Shown here: positions 20,952-33,700 of the stretch, piece after piece
Numbering within the stretch: position 1 is the stretch's first letter
Layout: each line of letters opens with the position of its first letter
Assembly (NCBI GenBank): GCA_014925825.1
Contig: JACGCK010000102.1
Location: forward strand, 1 to 64,000
From: Pholiota molesta
Lineage: Eukaryota; Basidiomycota; Agaricomycetes; Agaricales; Strophariaceae
Direction of reading: 5' to 3'
DNA: 64,000 bases
Notes under the pieces: generated by a model
Told to the model about the DNA's origin: nothing
The model's input: only the letters and a program-made list of their open reading frames with translations
Databases searched by the model: none
Translations under genes and position numbers: made by a program

Positions 20952-23900
20952 TAAGGCTGAGCACGGGTGCGGGTCCACAAAGGTAACCCGCAGGTATACC
21001 CGTGGGAATACCTGTGGGTCAAGTGATCCGCGGGTCCGGGTCACCCGTGACCACGGATCAGCGTGGATCCAGGTATGGATTTCGGCGACGGCAGGTATAC
21101 CTACGGGTACCTGCGGCCCGATCCGGAGATTTCGATCTCCGCTTCAAACGACTTCACGTTCGATTTCCACCTCGTTTGCTCACCCACCCGGACCCGCCCG
21201 GCCCACTCTCACCTCGCCCCTCGACCTCGAGCCATGACACCACCTCGACCACGGAGGCACAACGCGGAGACGAAGGAAGTGGTGGATAGAGCAAGGGGAG
21301 ACCCGGGAGCGGGAGACCCACAAGGTACGCCCGCTATGCAGTTCACCCTCGCTCGCCGCTGACCACCACCCCTCCCCATAGCCTCCGTGCATGCCGACGT
21401 GGTGCTACGACCAGCCCAACCCGCGCCCACTCTCTGCGCACCTGGTCCGACGGGTGTGCCACGTCACCCGCCTGCCACGTCATCACGACACGACGACGAC
21501 AGCCCCACACCCCCGCGATGGTGTGCTGCAGCGCCCGCACCACCACGACGACCCCGCACGCCCGCGATGGTGTGCTGCAGCGCTCGCGCCGCAGCCTTGT
21601 CTGTTAATATTCTACATGAAGTCATGGCTGTTGCCCGGATAAAAATATTGCATCCAGAGAGGTAACTACCCACCTCACCTAGCTGGCTTTGAATAATTCC
21701 GCCCATTCCTGGTGCTCGCTGCTGGTCATTGGTGGCAGCGCTACTGCTCACTGTAGCTGCCACTGCTGCTCACTGTGCTCAACAGTGCCAAGCACTGCTC
21801 GTCGCTGTTTTCAGGGTCATCCCAAAAAGGAAGCAATCAAAAAAAGTCCAAAAGAAGAATGACAAATTTGTAAGCTTTTTTCCCCATCATTTGTCAGCAC
21901 TTGACCATCTATCATTAGATTTGACCCATTTTGGGACTTTCTGCTCATTGGCCCATCAAATATGCCATCAAGGACCAAACACATGACCTGGCACCTAACC
22001 ACATGACCACACATGACTGCAAATGAGGCAGGGACCCTCCTAGGGGTGGGAAATGCCTAAAATAGCATTTTCCCAATATTATTGGAAATGCACCTGGGTA
22101 GCTGGTGCACCCTATATGGGACCCACAGGGACCATATTATACTGAAAGATGCGGAATTAAATTCTAAATCCACCTGTGAAAGAATCATATGGATAGCTTT
22201 ATTGGTTCAGGCCCTAGAAGCGAATTACTATTTGGTTGAAATAAGCGCACTCATTGATGGCTGCTTTCCTCCGCAACCACGGGCTTGTTTTCTATAATCA
22301 AAGCTGCTGTCCGTAGGCGTTAAAAGCGCGCTTCGAACGCGTCCTTGATCATAATTTTGCGACCATTCTTCGCTCCGTAAAACGCTCCGGATATATTTGC
22401 ACTCGCACCGCATTAGCGCCGGCTACGCTGCTACTATCCGCGCGTATATTATACCATAAAATAGGTTAATAAAACACCTTTCCAACGGTACCCTACTCGT
22501 TGTGATTGAACAACTCTCCGAGGCCCTATAAAGGAAATGGTTGTTTGTAAATAGAATATTAACCGCGGATCGCGCCGGAACGCGCGTAGGCTTGTTGGAT
22601 TCCCCTGAATTTACCGGATTTAATGACACCCTGATTATAGGGATCAGACGCCGGGAAGGCACTGAACTGGACATGGGGATGGCCTGGATATTGCTTTGCT
22701 GGCCGGAAGATGCTATTTTTAGCGCTGCCGAGCGCGGCCTCACCCAATCCGGGCATGGATTGGTGGCACTCTCCCCCTCCCCCTCATATTGGAAATTCAT
22801 TTCCTCCCTCAATTCCTATCCAATTGCTTCGTTCTTTTTCCTAATATTTAACATAAATATGGTACTATGGGTCTATACTATTTGTACAGCATTATAATAC
22901 ATGCAGCATCTGTTAATTCGATATCTCTGTATTTTGGACACTGCATTTGGGGTTTTCACTGTATTTATGATGCTTATTGGCACATATAGAGCGGTGAAAA
23001 GCTAGAGGTAAGTACCTAATACACTTCCTGGTAGTTTAGAGGCTACCTGGACACTGTCCTATAGCTCCATACCCATAAAGAGAGACATTACTGGATATCC
23101 TCCTTGATAAATCCATATCTCAGCCAATACTGTAGCTATAACCAAGTTCAAGCATCCATTAGAGTATTAGACATGTCTTCTTTAGTTCTGCCACTCAACA
23201 ATTCTCTTCTCAATGCATTTCATTGGTCATATGACAAGAATGGTTAAATATAGCAGAAATAGAGGTATTCTGCCTATAGCAATTCACATAACCATTTTAA
23301 AATTCTGTAGAGCTGGGATATTATAGCTCTCATCAATATCTACGATTAGAGATAGGCCGGAAAGAATTAGAGTGAGTGAGTGGAAAGATATGGTGGAAAC
23401 ATTCTACTGAAACATGATTTAAACATGTCTATGATAAGTAACATAGATAGCCTTGACCTATTCTGATGTTTTGAGTACTAATTCCACCATATCTTTCCAC
23501 TCACTTACTCTATTTCCTTCCAGCCTATTTTGAATTGAAGGTATTGATGAGAGCTATACCATCCTCCCTCCATTGAATTTTAGAGTCCTTATGTGAATTA
23601 CCATAGGAAGAATACCTCTATTTCTGCTATATTTAACCATTCTGGTGATATGCCAATGAAATGGATTCAGACCAAAATTATTGAGTGAAGAACCAAAGAA
23701 GACCCATCTAATACTCTAATGGATGCTTGAACTTGGTTATAGCTACAGTATTGGTTGAGATATGGAATTATCAAAGAGGATATCCAGTAATGTCTCTCTT
23801 TATGGGTATGGAGCTATAGGACAGTGTCCAGGTAGCCTCTAAACTACCAGGAAGTGTATTAGGTACTTACCTCTAGCTTTTCACCGCTCTATATGTGCCA

Positions 23901-25910
23901 ATAAGCATCATAAATACAGTGAAAACCCCAAATGCAGTGTCCAAAATACAGAGATATCGAATTAACAGATGCTGCATGTATTATAATGCTGTACAAATAG
24001 TATAGACCCATAGTACCATATTTATGTTAAATATTAGGAAAAAGAACGAAGCAATTGGATAGGAATTGAGGGAGGAAATGAATTTCCAATATGAGGGGGA
24101 GGGGGAGAGTGCCACCAATCCATGCCCGGATTGGGTGAGGCCGCGCTCGGCAGCGCTAAAAATAGCATCTTCCGCCCAGCAAAGCAATATCCAGGCCATC
24201 CCCATGTCCAGTTCAGTGCCTTCCCGGCGTCTGATCCCTATAATCAGGGTGTCATTAAATCCGGTAAATTCAGGGGAATCCAACAAGCCTACGCGCGTTC
24301 CGGCGCGATCCGCGGTTAATATTCTATTTACAAACAACCATTTCCTTTATAGGGCCTCGGAGAGTTGTTCAATCACAACGAGTAGGGTACCGTTGGAAAG
24401 GTGTTTTATTAACCTATTTTATGGTATAATATACGCGCGGATAGTAGCAGCGTAGCCGGCGCTAATGCGGTGCGAGTGCAAATATATCCGGAGCGTTTTA
24501 CGGAGCGAAGAATGGTCGCAAAATTATGATCAAGGACGCGTTCGAAGCGCGCTTTTAACGCCTACGGACAGCAGCTTTGATTATAGAAAACAAGCCCGTG
24601 GTTGCGGAGGAAAGCAGCCATCAATGAGTGCGCTTATTTCAACCAAATAGTAATTCGCTTCTAGGGCCTGAACCAATAAAGCTATCCATATGATTCTTTC
24701 ACAGGTGGATTTAGAATTTAATTCCGCATCTTTCAGTATAATATGGTCCCTGTGGGTCCCATATAGGGTGCACCAGCTACCCAGGTGCATTTCCAATAAT
24801 ATTGGGAAAATGCTATTTTAGGCATTTCCCACCCCTAGGAGGGTCCCTGCCTCATTTGCAGTCATGTGTGGTCATGTGGTTAGGTGCCAGGTCATGTGTT
24901 TGGTCCTTGATGGCATATTTGATGGGCCAATGAGCAGAAAGTCCCAAAATGGGTCAAATCTAATGATAGATGGTCAAGTGCTGACAAATGATGGGGAAAA
25001 AAGCTTACAAATTTGTCATTCTTCTTTTGGACTTTTTTTGATTGCTTCCTTTTTGGGACGACCCTGAAAACAGCGATGAGCAGTGCTCGACACTGTTGAA
25101 CACAGTGAGCAACAGCACTGCCACCAGTGATCAGCAGCGAGCACTAGGAATGGGCGGAAATATTCAAAGCCAGCTAGGTGAGATGGGTAGTTACCTCTCT
25201 GGATGCAATATTTTTATCCGGGTAATAGCCATAGGGTCCATGCATGAGACTAGCAGACACTGGTGCGCGCCGCCCGCCACATCGTCCCGCGGCGCACGAC
25301 ACGACGACGGCCCCGCACGCACGCCCGTGACGGTGTGCTGCAGCGCTCGTAACGCCCGCCACGTCGTCCCGCGCGGCACGAAACTACGACGACGGCCCCG
25401 ATCCCCGCGACGTCCGCAACCCGCGACGTTGTGCCGCGGCGCCCGCATACGACGACCACGGCCCCGCATGTTGTCCCGCAGTGCCCGTACACCGCCGGGC
25501 GTGCGACGTCACCCGCCCGCGACGTCGTGCTGCAGCATCCGCACACTACGACCATGGCCCCGCACCATGTCCCAACACGCACTTCGTGAGTCCCAGCCCC
25601 CTCCCCCCTCCCCTGCACCGTCTGTGCGTGCAAAGGAGCAGCTCATAAAGCAGCTCCCGCGGCGCACAGACGCATAAAGGGTGGCTTGCTGCCTCCATGG
25701 AGGGTACCTGTGGGTATACCTCCAGGTACCCGTCGGGATCTGCGGACTACAGGTATACCTGTAGGTACCTGCGACCCGCAGGTAATTGACCCGCGGATCC
25801 GGGTGATCCGTGGGAAAAAATCTTTGCGGGTCCAGGTATGGCTTTCGGGCGCCAAAATACCCGTGGGTAGGATCTGGGTATACCTGCGGGTGCACCCGTG
25901 CTCAGCCTTA
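20952..25910. mobile_element. hAT-like element with 8-bp target duplication
   Basis: Both ends read TAAGGCTGAGCACGGGTGC inward (19-bp inverted repeat), and TTGACCAG flanks it on both sides (20944-20951, 25911-25918). Eight-base duplications and ends of this type point to the hAT superfamily. Subterminal zones (20980-21130, 25700-25900) are dense in short palindromes such as GGTATACC, GGTACC and GCGGATCCG. Without the foldback insertion it is about 1.28 kb and encodes no transposase. Because the target lies in a tandem repeat, the duplication alone is weaker evidence than usual. Confidence 0.75.
21592..25265. mobile_element. Foldback element, copy 2
   Basis: It has the same ends, arms and centre as copy 1 (coordinate offset 10249-10250). 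It is flanked by CGCGCCG on both sides (21585-21591, 25266-25272), a 7-bp duplication, possibly 8 bp with one mismatch. The small left/right arm differences (for example TGGCCGG on the left and TGGGCGG, read inverted, on the right near 22703 and 24173) are the same in both copies. There is no transposase frame. Confidence 0.85.
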
Positions 25911-26260
25911 TTGACCAGTGGTTCCAGTGGTTTGTTTAACCAGTGGTCACCAGTGGTTACCAGTGGTTGACCAGTGGTTTGTTTAACCAGTGGTCACCAG
26001 TGGTTACCACTGGTTGACCAGTGGTTCCAGTGGTTTCAGTGGTCACCAGTGGTTGACCAGTGGTTCCAGTGGTTTCAGTGGTTTGACCAGTGGTTCTAGT
26101 GGTTTGACCAGTGGTTCCAGTGGTTGAACCAGTGGTTCTAGTGGTTTGGCCAGTTGCTCTAGTAGTCAACTATTGGTTTTAATAGTTAACCAGTCATTGA
26201 CTAGTGGGTCTGGTGGTTAACCAGTAGTTGACCAGTGCTTCCAGTGCTTATATGGTGGTT

Positions 26261-27382
26261 GTATTAGTATACTTAGACCCTATTGAAATCTCAAGATCAT
26301 CTCTATTATTTAATAAATCATCAAAGCCAATACTATGTAATTTTAATAAAATCAGATGATAAGAAACAAAAAATCATACTATGGTTTGCTATATAGTGAG
26401 CTATAGTAAGCTATAGTGCTATAGTATAGCTATGCTACCTTTACAGTATATATAGCACTCATAGCTAACACTGAGTTGGTTAAAATAGATAATTAATAAA
26501 GACATTGTTTAAAGCAATAAAAACGGCTGGATACTGGTGTTTGTGGGCCAAAAAAGAAAAAGAAAAAGAAAAAGAAAAAGAAAAAGAAAAAGAAAAAGAA
26601 AAAGAAAAAGAAAAAGAAAAAGAAAAAGAAAAAGAAAAAGAAAAAGAAAAAAGAAAAAGGGAGGGGAAGAGAGGGGAAGGAGGAGAGAATTCAATATTCA
26701 TCCGGGCCACTTCAGTAGGCGGGAAAATTCTGATATTGTACGGCGAGTCTCGGCAAGATGTTAGCCAGCAATCCCACCAGAATAGTCGCCTAGATTTGAA
26801 TTCTCGCATAGATACAAATCAGCTCATCAGATTGCTCTTAGAATGGACCCTTTTCATCTTATTTTATAAGCGGAATACCCGCTTAGATGGTTCAGGGAGG
26901 CGATATGATTAGATGTGAGCACTGCCACACTGCACGTGGGTGACCGTGCATGATGTACATCCTTTCCTCTTTGTCTGTAGGCTGGTAATTATATTCCAAG
27001 GCTTAAATTACAATTTTCCAAAGTAGTTAGTATACATAAGAATTGATTAACATGAGTGGTATAAGTCAATCTGACTTGTTGCAGTTTTCGCGCACTGAAC
27101 AGTCCATTCATAATACAAGCTAGCTACCTAGGATTAAAGCATTTATCCTTCTCAATTCCTGATGTGCTAGAATGGTCTCCTCGTGCATGTGTATTGACTA
27201 TAATGTTGTGAACACTCTAAAACTATTTGCAGACGTTCCAGATGCATGGGCATTGTTAATGTACGTACTAGGAGCCAATCATATTAGGAAGAAGTTAATC
27301 ATCTCTGTAAATTATCATGCTTTCGCGTTTCTAATAGAAGAAGACTCGGACTAACCAAGTTTAAACTGTAGTATTCTAATTT
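26261..27382. other. AT-rich segment without recognised gene
   Basis: It contains CTATAG-type short repeats (26390-26450), a hexanucleotide microsatellite and a small hairpin AAGCGGAATACCCGCTT near 26870. A 60-codon frame at 27172-27354 is unremarkable. It lies downstream of the DUF6729-type gene and could hold the end of that element. Confidence 0.5.
26551..26662 (+). repeat. (AAAAAG)n microsatellite
   Basis: About 17 uninterrupted copies of AAAAAG followed by purine-rich sequence. The lysine/glutamate and phenylalanine/leucine frames across it are artefacts. Confidence 0.95.
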
Positions 27383-28380
27383 CTAATTCCAACCATCCCA
27401 ACACTTCTTCGTCAAATTCTTCGGATTTCTCCCTTGACATGTAACCTTCTGACAGTCTTGACATGGATTCTTACAATTAGTGACCTTCTGACTTCCTGGG
27501 CATTCAGCTTTGGAACATTTGCGGCATGTTCGACGCTTCCGTTCACCTTTCGAAGGCTTTGTCTTCGAAATCGAATCTGCTACACGTTGTCATGCAAGCA
27601 GTTCAACTTGGGCAATATTATTGTTTGATGGTCCAGGAGCCGCGGAATCTGCCACCTGGTTTGAGAGTCCATTTGATGACTGCACTGTACTGGTAGTGAG
27701 AATGCTGAGACGATGGGATGGTGAGTCAAGCTCCAGTAAGCCTGAGGATGTACTCGGAGCAGCTGAACTCGAAACAACCTGAGCCGCTGGGACATCAAGA
27801 AGGCCTTTTTCGACAGAATGTAGTCGGAGTTGGCTTTCAGGAATAATAGGAGCTTTTGCTGTGCGAAGTGGGTCATGAACAAGAAGTGAAAGTGGTCTTT
27901 GGGCCTCCGATGAGAGCGAAAGTGCATTCTTGATATTCAATAGAGTCTTTGATTTTGTGTAATAAGCTTTAAGATGCTCGATAAGCTATAAAATAGTATA
28001 ATGTTAATTATACTCCTCCGGTGAAGAAAATTTTAATTACCTTGTACAACACATTATCTGTATGCTCTGCATTCGAATTCCAAATCTGCACTGCTTCGCG
28101 CCATCGAGGTTCACCAGATGTCGGACTAAATGCAGGATTAGAAGTCATTAAATGCCGAAACAGTTGCTTTTCTGTCGAAGTATGAACCGGTAGAATGGGT
28201 TTTCGCATGCCTTGTATTTCCACAAGAAAATGGTACTTCTGGTTTTGGTGAAGTACTGGAACATATGGTGCCATAGCAGCCGAAGAGTGAATGTCTTCAG
28301 GAATTGGAAGTATTCCAAGTCTCTCGTTTGTTGGAAAATAAAGATTACCGTTGACCCAGCCACTGATATGAACAGGATTA

Positions 28381-28391
28381 ATGAGCAAATC
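28381..28391. other. LINE-2 target-site duplication, left copy
   Basis: ATGAGCAAATC here is repeated at 30710-30720, directly after the poly(A). Length and position fit target-primed reverse transcription. Confidence 0.9.
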
Positions 28392-30189
28392 CCTCGAGGA
28401 GACTACTGATACGCTACAGGACATCATGGAGCGGACCGGTGGCGGATTCGACTGGAGCGACGACCATAACTCACGGTTCGAACTTAGCAAGCTGGCAGTG
28501 TTGCACTGTACACCGCGCAAGATTGCTGATGACTCTTACCCTGAGCTTCGACTACGGGGCGCCATCATCACTCGTGTCGCCGAATACAAGTATCTAGGCA
28601 TTCTGGTCGACCAACACCTCAACTGGAAGTCCCACCTCAACTATGCAGTGGCGAAAGCCAAGGCGTGGCTGCTACAGGTGAGACGATACACAAGACCCTC
28701 CACTGGACTATCGGCTACATATATGCGACGACTCTACATATCTGTGGCAATCCCCAAAATCACGTATGGACTCGAGGCATGGTATACTCCGCCATTCCTT
28801 CCGGAAGGCAGAAGGGTGCAGAAGGGCTCGGTAAGAGCACTAACTGAATTTACAAAACTCCAGCGGATTGCGACACTCTCCATAGCAGGAGCATTGCACT
28901 CCACAGCTACTGACCTCCTAGACGGTCACACTAATATTCTACCTATGGAGCAGACTTTGAAGAAGGTCTGCTACAGATTGGTTCTCCGCCTCAGCGCACT
29001 TCCCGACTCCAATCCTGCGGCAAAGATCCTGCGACATCTTCAGACGTCTCCAGAAAAGACCCACCTCACCAGTCTACAGCATCACCTCAGCATGTTCGAC
29101 ATCAACCCACGGAAAGTCGAACGTCTCGAAATACCTCCCCGGCACCTGACCCCAACAATCAAGTTCCACCTCGATGACTCAGAGATGTTTCACCACGTCG
29201 ACGATGCCGAATACAAAGTCTTTACGGACGGCGCACGCAGCAAAACACACACCGGGGCTTCTGCTGTCCTCTTCAAAGCTGATGTTCGAGCGCCCATCAA
29301 GGTAGTCCACCACAGATTAGGAGATGCCAGTCTTTATGGCGTAAAAGAGGCAGAACTGGTAGGCTGCCTGCTTGGAATCTCGCTAATCCAACAGATCGGG
29401 GGAGTGCTCCGTGCCCCAGTCTCGATCTACACTGACAGCCAGACCGCTCTCCGGCTCCTCGCCAACCCGAAAGCAAAATCGGGCTACCAACTTGTCAGCA
29501 AATTCCACGACGCAGCTGCTGCCGCTGTGGAGCACTTTGCGATTGTGGGTCGAACACCACGAATTGTGCTGCACTGGATCCCCAAGGCTGCTGGCATCGA
29601 GGGCATGAAACACGCTGATCTGGAAGCCAGGAATGCCACTGCAAATGGCTCCTCCCCACCTGACGAACTTCCCTTATCACTCCGGCGCTCGCTACCTTCC
29701 GACATTGACCATCTAAAGAGCCGACACCTGGCTGCACTCAAAGCTGAATGGACCGCAAAGTGGCAGCTATCACCGCGGCGGCCCCGTTTCCTTGACATCG
29801 ACTCTACTTTTCCCTTTCGAAAGCACCACGACATCTCACAACATCTCACCCGCACCCAAGGCAGTCTCCTCGTCCAACTTCGCACTGGTCACATCGCCCT
29901 CAACTCGTATCTCTTCAAAATTGGCAAAGTCGACACTCCTCGATGTGATGCATGCTGGCGACGCAGTCAGCGAGACGTGAAGGAAACGGTCCTCCACTTC
30001 CTATTCGAGTGCCCAGAATATGCTGCCCCACGAAGCCAGCTCGATACCACACCACCCATAGGGCGCGACTCCAGGAACATGCGAGCGCTCCTCAGCAACA
30101 TTGGATTCACTCATGCACTGCTACGCTTCGTGGCGCGCACCCGACGTTTACACAACATATTCGGTGATGTTACCCCATCCACACGTTAA
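28392..30189 (+). pseudogene. LINE-2 ORF2 C-terminal fragment (RT thumb, RNase H, zinc motif)
   Basis: The frame is open throughout: RT thumb YKYLGILVDQHLNWK, RNase H with FTDGARSKTHTG, the KEAELVG glutamate and IYTDSQTAL (about 29215-29450), then HWIPKAAGIEG and a C-terminal CDACW...HFLFECPE zinc motif (about 29945-30015) typical of Tad1/I-type ORF2 ends. The catalytic YVDD lies upstream of the truncation, so the fragment cannot polymerise. The ATG at 28381 that opens the frame belongs to the target duplication, not to the LINE. Confidence 0.9.
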
Positions 30190-30709
30190 ACCAGTGATAA
30201 CACTTCTTCAACAGGGATCACATTACTATGGACACTACATCCCGAACACAGCAACGGCCTGAAGGCCTACTCAAGTGCAATCCTTCCCTACCCTTTATCC
30301 TACTCTGGCCCACAACAGGCCCCCATTAATCACTCCCTCCTCGACTCCTCCCAACTATGCCCGCGGCACGACGGGCTCTCTGGATCTCCCCTGTGGCTAT
30401 ACCCGTCGTATCTGTCGCTCCGGCTTCAGGTACTTAAATGCGAAATTCTTCACCAACATGACTACCACCTCCGACGGCTGCAGTTACTGCCCCACCACAA
30501 AAGGATCGCCCCACTAAACGATGTTTCCGTATTGGGCTGTTTGGAGCAGGATCGCCATGGGCATGCTTCAGCAGTGCAAGTGGGGGACCCGGGCAAGGGG
30601 ATGGGCATTGGGGCCCTTAGTTTTGTAGCATGACTGTAAATAGTGTTAGGTCCGACATGAGGTACACCTCAAATGGACACTGAATTGACAAAAAAAAAAA
30701 AAAAAAAAA
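28392..30709 (+). mobile_element. LINE-2: 5'-truncated Tad1-like element with poly(A)
   Basis: The 2.3-kb insertion begins inside the RT domain and ends in a run of about 20 A at 30690-30709, flanked by an 11-bp duplication. It is related to LINE-1 but clearly diverged. It interrupts the DUF6729-type gene on the opposite strand. The 3' UTR (30190-30689) has no gene. Confidence 0.95.
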
Positions 30710-33700
30710 ATGAGCAAATCTTGAAGTGATATCAAGAGCTCTTGAATTTGATTAGTGATCCAGATCGAGAAATGACCGCAGTAGTGTTGGCCAGTTGAAT
30801 TATATGTGCCTGTCTAGATAACGCGCATAATTAGCAATCTACAAACCTAAAATTAATTGTAAAGCATACAAGAAGATTGTGTCGCAGAACAAAATCCATA
30901 AGAGAGGCTTGTACATGGCGGATTGATGCGCCGAACTTGGGGAGACGTGAGCGTATGTGTGTGTGGACACCTCCTTCTGTGGCATTTGTACCACGTGCAC
31001 ACCTATACATCGGAAGACCTCCAGCTTTCTTGTCAATTCCAATCACAGTGTATAAAGAAACCCCAGGAGGATTGGATAAATAGCCATTTTTTATAAGATC
31101 AAGAACATTCTTGGCTGTTTTCCAATTGCTTGGAGAAAAGAGCGGTTTCTTCGAGTCGGGATCAATCAATGGACCATATGTGCGAAATATGCCCGCAACC
31201 AAGGGATAAAGAATATCAGGAGGTGGAATAATATGTTTGCATCATTTGCGAACCCATTCTTGAGATGAATTTCGGAGGTTTTCATATGTATGCGCAGGTA
31301 TCTGAGTAGCTCCCCAGGCATTGATTTGTGCTTTATCCACACCATCAGGAACGAAAATTGCATCTCGAAGCTCCCGAGTAAATTGCTTTCGGAGCCCATG
31401 AGTTGCTGAAATATAGAACATGTGGAATACATGCCAGACATCCTTCAAGACGCGGCTATGAATAACATTGTCCCATGATTCGGGATCAGGACCCAGAGTT
31501 TCAAGACCAAGTGCCATACTAGCTGGATCAATAGCTCGTGGCCGCTCAGTAATATCTCCGGCAGTCTTGGAAGAATCTGAGATATTGTGCAATAGCAGAT
31601 TTCCCAGAGAAGACTCAGAAGAGACGTCTTCTGGATCTATATAAGGAATATCTGCTGGTTGATTTAGCGAATCAGCTAGATTGGTGGATCTATCATTGTC
31701 AGCAATTGATGGTAGCACATCTGGCAGAATCATGGGCCCAGGATTGAATACGCGTAAATGACTACACAGGCAAACAATAGAGAATGGTGGTTGTCCAAAA
31801 CTATTGAGCAGACACTGTTGGTGAGTTGCGACAATAGCACCAGGGACGAGGACTTTGGAAACGACAATTAATGTGCGGGTTGGAGTAATATTGATGCCTT
31901 CATATATATGGTCCTTGAAATTTGGTGAGACCTGTCCCTCAGCGATGACTGTTGTGTTATCAGTGCTATATAGAACGACTGGCATGGAAGGATGGAGGAA
32001 TTTGGGAAGTGGTTGAGGAATGTCGATCTTCATAAGCTCTTGATAGATACGAAGTGATACGTAGGCATCCTTAGCAGCATATATTAGCTGCTCGTGAGTC
32101 AAAACTGCGTTTTCCCAATCTTGGCTAACACGTTCCGGAAGGCTTCAACATTCCATTCTGAATCAAAACCGACAACCAAGAACCCTTGATCCTGTGGTAC
32201 GTCATCCAGAATTAAACTCATAGCATCATTAATCGAGGAGGCATTGTTTTTAGTGAGAATATTGACTTCAGGAGGATGGGGTATCTCGAAAGCATCAAGA
32301 TTTCCATATTTTTCAATAGGAACAACATCATTCCGAAGAGATGGAATGCAACGCTCAAGGAATTGCTTATCAGCCATGTTGTCAGTGTAGCATACGAGAG
32401 GATGTGAATGGCCATAGAGGGTAAGTGATGCTTCCATGTGGTTTAATGCGATTTCGGACTGTGAATGGGATTTTGTCACAGTAAGGTTGCATGTTCGAAT
32501 CTCGCCCTTTTTGTTTGTCATGGTTAATAACGCAGTAAAGACCTGCTCGCCCTCTACCCTAGCAATATGCTTTGTGACCTATTCCAAAAATGAGCCCATA
32601 GCCCATAGCACTACCACAAAATAATAAAACACACCTTGTGGCTATGATCTAATGCACATACCTCACAGCTCAACATCGCTGTATGCTGATGGAAATCATG
32701 GCCATGCATCTCAATGTAGCCATCATACATATCATGACACCATTGTGAACTCGGAGTGAATCCATGGCGCCCCCGTGGACTTGAATCATCAAATGGCAGA
32801 AATGCCTCATATCTTTCTCCAGTCCATTTGTCCAAAGAAGATCTGCAAAGAGCAAGATGCTGGAGGTATTGGAGGTGGAGATGGTCATGAGCAAGGAGAT
32901 GTTGGATGCAAACGGCATCAGAGAACTGTTGCGAGCCCATCCCACTTTGGAAGCAGGATCTCATCCACTCAAAGAGCGTGTTTGACATTCCACTACGATG
33001 ACTCAATTTCACAGGAAATTCTGCTGCAAGAGCAGGCGGAAGAACTTCAAGGATGCGGGGATCCCAGCTTCGAAAGGTAACTGTCTTTTTCTTTGATTTG
33101 GGATGAGTACATGAGCTACAATGATACCGATAACCTATAATCCAAAATGTAGAGTTCACATCAACACATCGACGAGGACGCGGTATTTCACCATGTCGAT
33201 GGAGAGGTTGCCTGCAGTTGGGGCATGGAATGCGATTGCAGAGCACATCCGGATCCCATAGGAAGAAGCAGGGGTTGTAGAGTTCAGGTGGTGAGAAATG
33301 GTGTTGTCGAAGAATGAAGAAAGTCAATTTTTGGGGAAACCAGAACGTTCCATGATTCGCATACAAGGGTGGCAGACCATGCTCGTCTCTGCACTTCAAT
33401 TCCTCAAGTTTAGCCTTGAATGGTTCTAGCAGCCATGCAGGCAATGGCCGCCGCGATGATGCTGCCTCTGGCCTGTTTGCATCTGGCTCATCAGCCTCGT
33501 CGTCATTGTCAGGTTCATCGTCTTCTTCGCCCAACCCATCACCCACTCCTTCACTATCCTTATCATCATCCAAAACCTCTACGCGTCATTGTGGATCTTC
33601 ATCTGCAATGATGGAATGATGAGGCAATGTGAGAGGAGGTGAGGCGAGGCGATGGTTATTGTCGTGGCTGATTTGGGGATGGGGTGATGGAACTGTCGGA

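Larger units (their letters stand above)
20830..26260 (+). mobile_element. KDZ-type element 0, left end with subterminal repeats
   Basis: It starts CAGTACTTTACCCTCCACCA, the terminal sequence shared with the elements at 35294-42622, 46801-48751 and 49263-51090, with CTTCTCTA (20822-20829) as the expected 8-bp target. Head-to-tail TGGTCACCAC units follow (20862-20943), then a hAT-like insertion, and the arrays resume at 25911 with TTGACCAGTGGTTCCAGTGG units to about 26260. No coding part or right end is found. Confidence 0.6.

Noticed and set aside
11480..25067. Many open frames of 60-130 codons in mirrored positions on both strands
   Set aside because: They are the same sequence read in the two inverted arms of the foldback elements; each has an identical mirror copy, no domain and no codon structure suggesting protein.
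26505..26912. Lys/Glu-rich and Phe/Leu-rich frames
   Set aside because: They are translations of the (AAAAAG)n microsatellite.
28381..30189. A new 602-codon host gene
   Set aside because: The start codon belongs to the target duplication and the rest is a 5'-truncated LINE ORF2 lacking the RT catalytic motif; kept only as a curiosity in the findings.
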